64,000 nucleotides of DNA, taken from the NCBI GenBank assembly GCA_033065855.1, contig JAVXUO010000948.1:1-64000 (forward strand). The letters run 5' to 3'. The notes under the pieces were generated by a model. The model was not told the DNA's origin. It worked only from the letters and a program-made list of their open reading frames with translations, and did no database searches. Below, one piece after another: positions 40,752 through 52,199 of the stretch. Made by a program: the position numbers and the translations under genes. Every line of letters begins with the position of its first letter. Within the stretch, counting starts at the first letter, position 1. This DNA is from Escallonia rubra (Eukaryota > Streptophyta > Magnoliopsida > Escalloniales > Escalloniaceae).

Positions 40752-40962
40752 CCCCCCTCCGTTCTCATCCATTTCCAACATTCCGTCTCGATCCATCTCC
40801 AACTTCACGCACACACTGTGTGAGAAAAAAAAACACACAACTCACATACACTCGCTGTTATAAAAAAAAACGCACTTCGAATCGATCTAGGGTTTCAAAT
40901 CACAGTTTCGCATAGCAAACACACCCAGTTGATTGAATACAGTAGTTGAAGATCCGATTCTA

Positions 40963-40991
40963 TTGCTTGGCTCGAGATCCGGGCCAAGCAA
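40963..40991 (+). promoter_or_regulatory. Strong hairpin in the MRF1-like 5' leader
   Basis: A 29-base segment folds as a 12-bp stem with a 5-base loop: ttgcttggctcg, loop agatc, cgggccaagcaa; eleven Watson-Crick pairs and one G-U. It is GC-rich near the loop, 132 bases before the start codon and 34 bases before a uORF. Such a stem could slow scanning, which would suit a target of eIF4A or TOR control; that role is inference. Confidence 0.55.
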
Positions 40992-41025
40992 CTTGTTCCG
41001 TTTAGCGGCCAATCGCAGGGAGGTA

Positions 41026-41049
41026 ATGCCGACGGTGCAGATTAATTAG
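41026..41049 (+). promoter_or_regulatory. Candidate uORF (MPTVQIN) before the MRF1-like start
   Basis: This is the only ATG between the TATA box and the main start at 41124. It opens a seven-codon frame, MPTVQIN, closed by TAG at 41047-41049, 74 bases before the main ATG. Context is gtaATGc, so it is only a moderate start and leaky scanning is likely. Confidence 0.5.
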
Positions 41050-41123
41050 TGAGGCTTAGTTAGGTTTCTGTGTTACTGTCGTTTAGTTGAATCGATTTGG
41101 TGTGGCGTGGTGTTAGGGTAAAA

Positions 41124-44100
41124 ATGGCGGCGAGCGAGGGATTCTTGACGGAGGAGCAGAGGGAGGTGCTGAAAGTGGCGACGCAGAACGCGGAGATACT
41201 GTCGTCGTCGCCAAAATCCCCGACGTCGATGCTGTTTGCGGATAACAGCATCAAGGCTCCGTGGGGCGGCGGCGGCGGGAAGGCGTCCACGGCTGGGATT
41301 GCGGTGAGGCATGTGCGCCGCACGCACTCGGGGAAACTCGTTCGAGTCAAGAAGGGTAAGATTTTTGCTATCTTGCTTCTTGGTTATATGGAAGATTGGT
41401 TTCTTTTTTTAGGTCGTTTGTTTGCACTCTGTCGTTATCATGTATGATGTACTCCCTCTGGATTTTTTCCATTTGAAGTTTTGCAAATTCCAAGGATCAA
41501 TTTAGTTAATGTAAATACCGACTTTACCTGTTGCCCTAGCTTCACTTGCAAAGTGATACTTATTTTATATGTGAGTTGAATCCCATTTTACGTGGTACGA
41601 AAGTTATCTTAGGAGTTATAGCCTATGCCTCGATGGGAAAGTCCAATTGACGGGAGGCATTACGTATTTCTGGTGATTTAAAGCTACTTTCATTTCGTTA
41701 TTCTAAAAGCTTTAGACGTCTTATGGCGTGATGTGGCCGTTTGAATATTGAACTAGGGTTGTTATGGAACTACTTTGAGAACTACATCAAGGGCCTTACT
41801 TCATATGTGCACCTTATCTCCAAATTCCTGATCTCCTCTATTGGCAATGGCTGGAAATGCTGTATCATTGGTGTACATGTATGAGGAGTACAATTATTTT
41901 GTAAGGCATGAACCCGTATACTGTGATTAAGCTTCCCAAGTTCGCACCATTAGGTGTGTTTCTTTAGTTTTTTTCTTTACACAGGAAGGGTACAAATATT
42001 TAGGGGCAATTTGTATTATAATGGTTTATTACAGTTCAAATGATGAACGAGAGTTCTCTTTAGGGTGCTCGTGGAAAAAATTAACGACATTCTTTTATTT
42101 CCATTTTGAAGACACAATTGAACAGATTTTTCCTAATAGGTTTAAAGTATTAATTGTATTGGGAGTGCGAGACTGGTCGTCTTTTGACTGAGTTGGTATC
42201 AATGAAGCACGAGTGTGGCAGTTTGGGTGAAGCACCAGCACCGAGTGTGGCATGGATGCATGTCTAGAATTAATCTTTTCTTAATTAAATTTCTGGATCT
42301 TGGGTGCGGCTAGGATACGGCAGGGATGTGCACGTAGGGTGTCTTTGCAGAAAGGAGAGAGGTAGAAGGAGGAGAAGAGAAGAAAGAAGGAGAAGGAGAA
42401 GAAGGAACGATTTATGTTGGAGAGCGCCGATATCGGGGATGGTCTTTCAACAGTAGCGGCGACCTGCGATGTCCGACGGCAGAGCCGGCTTGCGGCGTCT
42501 GGCCGCAACGACGACGGGTTCTCATTGAAGAGCTATAATCGATCTACAGAGGTTTTCGATGTTATCAATGTGAAGTTTTGTTTAGGGTGGTAGCTGCTTA
42601 TAAGAGAGGGTGGCAACTATATTTAAGTTTTTGTTTATTACGTTTTGGTACCAGCTTTATCGACAATCTTTTGAACTAGCCCCAATACTTTCAAGAAGTA
42701 ACAGAACTTGTAAACTTTACTACTGTGAACTTTACTACCATATCTAGCTACGCACTTTCAATATTTCTGAAGCAGCCCACCAAGCTAAAAAACTATCCTA
42801 TTGTTTGTTTGAAATATTTATTATCTTTGTTACAAATAGTATCTATGTTAATAAATTTTTGCCATATCTCCGCCGCACCCATATCCTATTTTTTGAAAAA
42901 AGGGACACATCTGCACCCGTATCGCACCCGCGCCCGCGCCGGGGTCCGTGCTTCTTAGTTTGGTATGAAGCAAAAAAGTTATGTTTTGTAAGAGTAACAG
43001 TGTTTCTCTCTCATCATTTATTTCCCCCCGGGAACCTAATTGGGTTGCTAGCGCCCTTCATGTGTAGCCTACTCGGGGTGTTTATGTTAAATCATTCGCT
43101 TGAAGGCACCCCTTCCAACGTTCTCTTCTCCTTTTGGGGAAAACTTTGCAACAATATATCTCTATTACTATCTGTTCTGTACATCTAAGCACACATCCTG
43201 TACTCATTTGTTAAGTAATCATGTGTCGGCATGTACTAATAAGGCATATTCTACTTTATGGTTTTTTTGTCAATAGGAATGGCATCAACTAGTTTTCATT
43301 TGTTACTCCGAAGTTAAGCTTACATTCCGTAATTTATGGCTTTGAGGAAAATTATATTAGAAAAGGGTTGCAATTGGATGATATATTCATCTTTATCATC
43401 CAATATGCCTTGTTAGCAAAGAGTTGCATAAACCCTTTAGGATAATACATTCATTTTTATTTCTGGTGTTTCAAGTCATAGTTTCGATGGATAAAGTTCA
43501 TGCCCAAGTTATGTTGATATGTGTTTTGTTCTTCCTTTCGCTATCTAGAAGCTTTAGACATCTTATGGCATTATGTGATCGTTGAATATCGTTCTAGGGT
43601 GCTTATATGGTATGGATGTTATCTTTTGGGATGAGTCGCTTGTTTACGTGACGTATAGACAACTTCGGGTGTTCTAATTTGTAGAATGGGAACACTTAAT
43701 TACATCGAAGGGTTAAGGTGGATTTTCTCTATGAAGTGTTGTTAGTCTGTAATGTGATAAAGAAAATGGCGCTAAGCCATTCAATTTATAATCTTTCTGC
43801 ACACATCTAAAGCTGTATACATGCACCTATGACTTGTTTCTGGTGTTCAAATGGGCTTTTCGTATCATTAGGGGAAGAGTTTCTGTTTACTCTCCATTTC
43901 TAGAAACATTTCAAATATTCAATATGTAATTTGGAATTACCTTATCTTATATAATTTGTCTTCAAAATGCCGTAGAAGCATACCTGGAGGAACTATTTCG
44001 ATAAACACTTCAACAGCCTTACTTAGCTGTGCACCATATCCATAATTCCTCAACAGCCTTTATTGTGAATGGCTGCAAGTGTTTTGTGACTGATGTACAA

Positions 44101-47100
44101 GAAAGAGGAATAAATTTATTGTTTAAGAACTGGATAACTTATGTAGACTTGAAATATTTGGTGTAAATGGAGGGGAGGGGGATTGATGCTTTTGACCTGG
44201 GTCCACTACAATTAAAGTTAGAAACTCCTAAGTTTCCTTCGTTATAAGAGGTTGGTCTGGACCTGAAGTGTTTCTAGATTTTTTCCTTTGCTTAGGATGC
44301 GTACCTGAAGAAGGGGAAGGAATTTTTAATTGGCTATATTTGTTGTCACTGCCCTCATAACCTGTATGATGATGGTTATTGTTATTCAGTCATGGATGAG
44401 TGTATTGATTTCTGGAAATAATTAATAACATTCAATTGCTGTTAATGTTTCTTTTTCTGCATCCCTTTCCGCTATGACAGAACTCCTTTCCTTTTGGTTT
44501 TAGATGACATGGTTAATTGGATTTTGCTTTGTCCAGCTCACGCATCAATTCTATTAGGACTGGCATTTGATATTGCTATTGATTGAGGTGGCATGTGGCA
44601 GAGAGGTTTTGTCTTGAGTGATTTCAATGGGAATAACTTTTTATGTAGCCTGCTCGGAGCAAATAACTGGCTTTGTTTATTTCAAAACGTTTGCTTATGG
44701 GACCTCTTTGCAGCATTCTCTTCTCCTTTTCCCATTCCCTTTTTTTGGGAAATCCTGCCACAGTATCTATCTGTTACTATCTGATCTGGACTATGAAGCG
44801 CGCGTTCTGTTCTCGTCAATCATCATTTTATAATTTATCATGTACCCCATCCTAACCACTAGCTCAAGTTCTGTACCCGTCAGTCATCACTTTTTTAACT
44901 TATTATGCGCCCTACCCTGTAGGGTTAATAGGGAAGAATTTTTACTAGGCCATAAGAGTGCTACCAACTACTATTTATTAGGACACTGTTGTTCGGTTTG
45001 AATTAATGCTTAGGAGATTATGGTCCATAGCTTACGCCGCGTAACTTGGTGGCCTCAAGTTAAGTTGAGTTAGAACAGAGTCTGCAACAATTAGAAGAAT
45101 TTAGGAAGTGGAAGCTCCATGCTTAATTGAATCTGAAAGTAGTCAAATATTTTGTTTGGTAAGGTATTTCTCTTGAGTTTTGATTTGCCGGTGAATGTTC
45201 TACATGAACTTAGGTTGTTGCTAAGGGCACATTCCAGATAAATGCTGCTTTACTTGAAAAATGGCTATGGAGGTATATGCACAAAACCAGCTCCCTGTGG
45301 GAAAAAATTCTGACGGGAAAGTTAGGGGGTGGTGCCGAGGCTTGCTCCCCATGTGTGGTTTTCAGAGCTCATTGCTCGAGTTTATGGTTGGGCGTTGGTA
45401 AGTGGTGACAATGGTAAAAGAAGCACATCTGTTCATCCTTTTTTCCAGTTGGCGAGGGTAGACTGGTTCTTTTCTGGAAGGATATATGCTGTGGTGATGA
45501 AAAGCTATGCAAGTCTTTCCTGATTTTATTAGCTGTCGCAATGAATGTTATTGATTTGATTTCCTTTACCAGGAATGTCTATGTTTGGAGTCCTCTTTTA
45601 AGAAGGAATTTCAACGACCGGAAACTGGGTTCAGTTTTTTTTTTGTTTTTTGAGCGCATTCAGTCTGATGCTACTCCTCAAGGCGAGGAAGTTCGGATGT
45701 TATCGAGTGGATGTAATAATATCCTAAAGATAGAAATAATTAATAATAAACGTAAAATATGCCTGTGTATTTCGCGTATCTTGCACAGATGGAATTTTTG
45801 TTAAAAGCTAATCTTTTGTTGGTTACTGTTTCTATGTCCCCCTGTTCTCTTCTTCTATGAGATGCTTGTTGTCTTGTTTTCTACTCTTGAACTGTTTAAT
45901 AGTTTTATATTTTCGCTGATGGGCTAACTGAACTACTGGTAACAACAGATGGTGGTGGCGGCAAGGGCACATGGGGTAAACTGCTTGACACTGGTGCTGG
46001 TGAATCTCATATTGATCGAAATGATCCGAACTATGACAGTGGCGAGGTAATTTCCACACGTGAATTCAGTTTATCTTTCTGCATTTTTTATCAGGCTAAC
46101 CCGTTCTCAGGAGATTCCTCCTTTGCTTGGTTAATTTATGTACTGTGTCTTTCTGTTTCCGGTATTATGCCTCATTTACTATCACCATCTAAGTGTTCTC
46201 TTGCCCACATATTCTGCAGGAACCGTATCAGCTTGTTGGATCAACTGTATGCGATCCCTTGGATGATTACAAGAAAGCTGTTGTTTCCCTAATAGAGGAA
46301 TATTTCAGCACGGGTGATGTGGAAGTGGCGGCCTCTGACCTCAAGGAATTGGGGTCAAGTGAATACCACCCTTACTTCATAAAGAGGCTTGTCTCCATGG
46401 CCATGGACAGGCATGACAAGGAGAAGGAAATGGCTTCAGTTCTTCTTTCAGCATTGTATGCTGATGTCATCAGCTCGCCGCAGATCAGCCAAGGGTTTTT
46501 CATGCTTCTTGAATCTGCTGATGACCTCTCGGTGGACATATTGGATGCTGTTGACATCCTTGCTTTATTTATTGCTCGTGCTGTGGTTGATGACATCCTC
46601 CCCCCAGCTTTCCTCACAAGGGCAAAGAAATCACTGTCGGAATCCTCCAAGGGATTCCAAGTTCTTCAAACTGCTGAGAAAAGCTACCTCTCAGCTCCCC
46701 ACCATGCAGAACTGGTAGAGCGGCGGTGGGGAGGTAGCACCCATGTTACCGTCGAGGAAGTCAAGAAGAAAATTGCATACCTTCTCAGGGAGTATGTAGA
46801 GAATGGAGACACTTCTGAGGCCTGTAGGTGTATTAGGCAACTTGGGGTCTCATTTTTCCACCATGAAGTTGTGAAGAGGGCTTTAGTTCTAGCCATGGAG
46901 ATCCGTACAGCAGAAGCGCTCATTATGAAGTTATTGAAGGAGGTGGCCGAGGAGGGTCTGATAAGTTCTAGTCAAATGGTGAAAGGGTTTTCTCGGTTTG
47001 CTGAGAGCCTTGATGACCTTGCTCTTGATATCCCATCTGCAAAAGAGTTGTTTCAGTCATTGGTTCCCCAGGCAATCTCTGAAGGGTGGCTTGATGCATC

Positions 47101-48004
47101 ATTTTTGAAGTCCTCGAGTGAAAATGGGGAGGTACAGGACCATGAAAAATTGAGGCGGTACAAGGAAGAGGTGGTCACGATCATTCATGAATATTTCCAT
47201 TCAGATGACATTCCTGAACTTATTCGGAGTCTTGAAGATCTTGGGGCACCTGAGTTAAACCCGATTTTTCTGAAGAAGCTGATAACACTTGCCATGGATA
47301 GGAAGAACAGAGAGAAGGAAATGGCTTCTGTTCTGTTATCTGCACTTCATATCGAGATCTTTTCAACTGACGATATCGTCAATGGTTTTGTCATGCTTCT
47401 GGAGTCTGCAGAAGATACTGCACTTGATATTCTAGACGCTTCTAATGAACTTGCACTATTTCTGGCCAGGGCAGTCATTGATGACGTCTTGGCTCCGTTG
47501 AATTTAGAAGAAATTGGCAGCAAGTTGGCACCAAATTGCAGTGGGAGTGAGACTGTGCACGTGGCTCGGTCGCTTATAGCTGCTCGTCATGCTGGTGAAA
47601 GGATTCTGAGGTGCTGGGGAGGTGGTACTGGCTGGGCCGTGGAGGATGCAAAGGACAAGATAGTAAAGTTGCTAGAGGAATATGAAGCTGGGGGTGTTGT
47701 CGGCGAAGCTTGCCAGTGCATTCGTGATCTTGGAATGCCCTTTTTCAATCATGAGGTCGTGAAGAAGGCCTTGGTGATGGCAATGGAGAAGAAGAACGAT
47801 AGGATGCTGGATCTTCTGCAGGAGTGCTTCAGCGAGGGACTCATCACTATCAATCAGATGACCAAAGGCTTTGCCAGAATCAACGATGGTCTCGATGATC
47901 TGGCCCTCGACATTCCAAATGCCGAGGACAAGTTCAGGTTTTATGTCGAGCACGCCAAGAAGGGAGGGTGGATCCTTCCTTCATTTGGTTCGGCAGATGT
48001 TTGA
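41124..48004 (+). CDS. MRF1: MA3-domain translation regulatory factor, MRF1-like (PDCD4-related)
   Basis: A plant relative of animal PDCD4. MRF proteins bind eIF4A, associate with ribosomes and act under TOR-S6K control to support translation in dark or low-energy conditions. Exons 41124-41355, 45949-46046 and 46220-48004 join to give 704 residues (Arabidopsis MRF1 is about 700). The N-terminus has SSSPKSP and the basic VRHVRRTHSGKLVRVKK, a plausible kinase site; exon 2 gives GTWGKLLDT and the conserved DRNDPNYDSGE. Exon 3 holds four MA3 domains, starting near residues 125, 288, 420 and 585, with repeats such as EYFSTGDVEVAASDLKELG and ALFLARAVIDDVLAP. The 4.6-kb first intron contains a MULE-like insertion and an internal duplication. 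The leader has a hairpin and a uORF. Which of the four MRF paralogues it matches is less certain than the family. Confidence 0.95.
41700..44810. repeat. Diverged duplication inside MRF1-like intron 1
   Basis: Three landmarks recur in the same order. These are agctttagacrtcttatggc (near 41707 and 43553), ccttactt..tgtgcacc with ggcaatggctg-like text (near 41790-41860 and 44010-44075), and tgtagcctrctcgg with cgttctcttctcctttt (near 43060 and 44645). Offsets of 1.6-2.2 kb become similar once the 758-bp insert at 42202-42959 is removed from the first copy. So the intron grew by an old tandem duplication and then by insertion. Confidence 0.55.
42202..42959. mobile_element. MULE-like non-autonomous element in MRF1-like intron 1
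   Basis: About 758 bp flanked by ttggtatca (42193-42201) and ttggtatga (42960-42968), a 9-bp duplication matching at 8 positions. The ends are weakly inverted: atgaagcacgag on the left, and aagaagcacgga in reverse complement on the right, followed by a run of cgcacccg units. Inside is a purine-rich ggagaagaag tract (42350-42410) and a GC-rich patch. No transposase. The termini are poorly matched, so superfamily is inferred mainly from the 9-bp flank. Confidence 0.5.
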
Positions 48005-49771
48005 CTGATTCCACCTGTGCTTCGCGGGGACATTTTTCTCAGTCTTGTATGTTGTTGCCCTATTCCCCCCTTTGTACTGCTCTGTCACCTTCTTCAGATA
48101 TGGGATGCTCCGGTGCCTTCTCTACTTTCTTTCTTTTGCTTTCCTGCTCTGTTTCTTTTCTTTCTGATGGAGATGAATGTATAAAGTAGGTTTCTGTGGT
48201 TCCTTTTTAACATTTTCTTAGGCTGATGCCGCTCATCTTGAAGTAAAAGGATAGATTATACAATGGTCTGGTGAAGTCTGTTTTGCATGATCGTGTTTCA
48301 AGCTTTTATCTGAAGATCGCTGTGAGTTCTTCGTTCGGAGAACGATAGCACTGACAACTCTGGTTTTGCAGAGCTCGCTGTTCAGTTCTCAGGCTTTCTT
48401 TCTTTGGTTCTAATTTGTTTATGCGTTGCAACTTTTGGTAGCAACCGGAGGTCACTGTACCGCCACAGTTTATTGCTCCGGCATTGACCCTTTTCGTCCT
48501 ATTCTGGCACAACTCACATCCTTTTGTTCTTTTTGGTACATATGAAGATGCCCCGGCCCGGCCTACTCCCATAATATCAGCCTCTAAAATCGTTCTAATA
48601 CCATGTTGTGGTGGTGGTAACTGTTCCTGCGATGAACCAACTTTGCTACACGGTAGACAGTCGGCACATGCATTGCCATTAGCCCATTGAGCCGCCGCCT
48701 CTATGGGCTGTTACTTGTCCAGTTTGAACCACCGAACCCATCAATAAATATGTTTGGGCCTGCGCTTGCCGAAATCATCACGAGGAACTAGTATTCGTGG
48801 AAAAAGATGCCCATCTTGACCCAAAACGGGGAATGTTTTTGTGCCTCTAGAACCTGGGATTTGAGATCATCTTATCAATGATTTGCGGTAACAGAACCTT
48901 TCCTTTGAGTTTGTTGGACAGATCATGATCCACTTTCCATTTATCAATCTGTAGTTACCGGCAACTTGTTTTTTCTCGTTTTGACAATAACCGAAGCCAC
49001 TGTAAGGAAAAAATTCTCATATAAGATTTTTTTTTTTTTTTGAGAAGTCAGAAAGTGGGTTAAATAGCAAATGGTTCTTTCTTTGAAGGAGACTGCTAAT
49101 GTTCATTTTTACTATACACGAATCCAACAAGAACAACTTTCTTGAGCTCGTCTATTTAAATGGGTGACCCGTCTCCTTTGTTTCCTTTTTGCGTCTGCCA
49201 AGAATAACGTTATTTACATTGAAAAACTTTCTCCATTGATGGGATGCTGCCAAGAATCGGCCCGCAAAGTATGTTGATCAAAAAGATGAGCGCCAAATAA
49301 GCAAACTATAACTCGTGAGAGAATTTTTGTGCTCTTTTTGGTCTTCGAAAAGGAGAATGTAACCATAAGAGGCAAAAATGCCTTGCAGTATTACTTCGCA
49401 ACAAGTTTAAGTTGGACAATGGTTATTTTTCTTGGTAAAACCAAAAGTCAAGAAAATTAACAACCGGAGTTCATTTTTCTATATTTGCACTCTACTTTTG
49501 TCACTCAAAGATTTTTCAGTGACACTTTTACATGGTTCATAGTGACAGTCCAATACTTTTAGCAACGAAATAGAGCATCAGCAGTAAAAAACATTTAAGT
49601 GCCGATCAAACAGCCAAACGTATGTCCAAAACGAAACATATCTCAATCATAAACCTAGAAATTTGCACCTTTCCTTGAAGCCAAACAACCTAGTATGTAT
49701 GATATATATTGTACGAGACCCTTTTCGTGTCATCTTTTTCCATGGTGTGGCTCGTTTAGCACTGCCCATTC
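48005..49771. other. MRF1-like 3' flank and intergenic DNA
   Basis: About 1.8 kb. The first 250-300 bases are probably 3'UTR (pyrimidine-rich, then aatgtataaagtag). A T-run lies at about 49027-49041. No other gene, repeat or RNA recognised. Confidence 0.5.
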
Positions 49772-49943
49772 GAGTGTGCTCTTATTCTTATATTGTGCAG
49801 GAACTGCATCAGCTTGTTGGGTCAACTGTCTGCGATCACTTGGATGATTACATGAAAGCTATGGTCTCTCTAGTAGAGGGGTATTTCAGGCTGATCATGT
49901 GGAAGTGGCAGCCTCTAACCTCAAAGAACTGGGCTCAAGTTAG
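49772..49943 (+). pseudogene. Partial duplicate of MRF1-like intron 2/exon 3 junction
   Basis: From 49801 the sequence encodes ELHQLVGSTVCDHLDDYMKA, against EPYQLVGSTVCDPLDDYKKA in exon 3 of the intact gene 1.8 kb upstream. Similarity starts about 28 bases before the splice acceptor (agtgtgctcttattc...gtgcag), so intron sequence was copied too: a DNA-level duplication, not a retrocopy. Homology runs to the tcaaagaactgggctcaagt segment. A one-base loss after TATTTCAG shifts the frame and a stop follows, and three MA3 domains are missing. Non-functional as protein. Confidence 0.85.
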
Positions 49944-52199
49944 TCAAGATGCAGCATGAAAGAGATTAAGAAAACGTTAACGGAACCAGAAACCCACTTT
50001 CTACATTCATCTCGATCAGAAGGAAACAAAAGTACGAAAAAGAAAGAAAGAAAGAAGCCACCAGGGCATGCACCCCATCACACTGGTTACTGATGGTGAT
50101 AAGCACCTAAGCAGGGGTGATTGAACTATCTCGAAGGGAAGGCCTGCTGGTGATTTCATAGAGTTTGACAAGCCTCAACCCTCATAGAGTGATCTCACCT
50201 AGTGGTTTGTCAGAGCGGAGCATTAAATGGTGACAAAGATACGAACACTGATAATCTTCTAGCAGAGGTTCCCGATCTACTATCTTTTGGGTTACAATAT
50301 TATCACCTTAAATGTTTCATCTAATAAAAAACGAGCATGTGACCTTGCACAGTAAAAGAAATTAACTTTTATCAGTGCGGAGCCTTGCTTTATCTATTGA
50401 GAAATATGTGTATTCAGAGAGCGACAACAATAATGAAATTCATACTGCAAACCTAATCAGAAGAACACCATAACTTGGGTGAAGCCCATAAAAACCGTGT
50501 ACAACGGTTTGCATATTTATCCAGGACATGTCCTGCTATTTAGAAGAAGAGGTTAATTCACCTTGTTTACAGGCTGATTCAGAAGAATCATAAATTTGTA
50601 CTTGTCACAATTATGTAATTCTTATTCAACTAAAGGGAGAGATTGATAACCCAAGTTGAACCATTATTATTAGTAATACATTTCTATATCATCAGTTAAC
50701 TAGGCGATAATTGATAGGCACAATTCCTGAGCTGTTTTTAGCAGAAGGCAAGGATCCTGCTCTTTTGGCTACTGGCAAGGATCCTCTCTGTCCTTTTCGT
50801 TCTATTCGCTGGTGTAGCTGAAAGAAAAGATTTGACTACAGCTGTGATACTTCATGTACTAGGTTTTAATCAACGCATTTGACAGCCTTTGGTAATCGGC
50901 ACAGCTCACACTTTAAAGTCTGTTATATCAACAAGAGTATTGGACCCTCCACGATCATGTCCACAGTGAACCATCAAACCCAACGATACATGGATTAGGG
51001 CCTGCGCTTCCTACTGCCTTTTTGGCAGGATTAGGGTGAGGATTATACGCAAAATGAGATTCGAATCATGGCGAGAAAGGAGTAGTTCTGGGAGTAGTTG
51101 TGCTGGAAAATCAATATATTGGTATATACTAATGGAACAAGATACTGATCCCTTACAGAATTACAATTTCTAGGTTAAGTAAGAATTTTTTTTGCTGACA
51201 AAAAGCCTTCTTGTTGCTAAAAGAAGTAAACAGACCCGAAAAATTGCTTTAGTGCTAATTAGAGGCTAATACACCACCTATGGAGCTGTCGTAACTCGTA
51301 ACCTAGTAGTCTCACTCTTGTCATCATCTAAATGGAGTTTTTGAAAAACCTGGCATGATAGTGCTTTTTTTATTATTGAGAAGTTACTGCTTTAATAATA
51401 GGATAAATTGTACTATACCCTTAAAGGTTAACATCATTTTCTCACCTAAAACCCTATAATTTCAATTGTAACATATAACAGCCTAACGTTTGAGAATTGA
51501 TTCCAGTTGGACGCAAAATAGAATCTATGTTAGAAGAAAGGTGAATAGTCGTCTACATAGAGGGGCAAACATGTTTCCTCAAAACACACACACATAAGTA
51601 CACCCAACACTCCAGTCGCCGACTCCCCCTTCAAGTACTTTGTAGGAAATATTACCAGAAATCTGAATACAATAACAAACTTCCTAAAGATCACCCTAAT
51701 ACATAGCATAATAGACAGCACATTTGCACATTAACTGCTCCTAGATTGTGTTCATAAGAATCTCAGTTTTGATTCCATATTTTTAGTTTTACGTGCTACA
51801 ATAGGCCATTTTGAAGCTTAAGAAAAGTTTACATAGTAGCTTAATCTGAGTGTGTGGATAATAGTTTCTCTGTTGTGACTCCTATAGCTGAACACTTGAT
51901 CACGAATGAGCAAATGGTGCCTGAAATGGCATATAGATCGAACAATGTTGGACAGTAGACACTAATTCGGCGGATCGTAATCAAACAAAATTTTCTCATA
52001 AGAGTAACGCACATCATTCATCTGTGATATAATGTGGAACAATAGCAATAGATTCTGATACAAGATCACCTTAAGCGAAAATTATGCATAGTGTGTCTTA
52101 AGCAATGGCATGGAAGTATTAGTAGAACAAGCATAAAAATAAAAGAGCAACTAACCTCATGTGTGCTGGAACTGGGATCTGTACGGAGGACATCCATCA
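49944..52199. other. Intergenic DNA between the MRF fragment and the minus-strand gene
   Basis: About 2.3 kb of AT-rich DNA. A ggcaaggatcct word occurs twice near 50750-50790. The last part should hold the 3'UTR of the minus-strand gene ending at 52200. No further gene seen. Confidence 0.5.
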
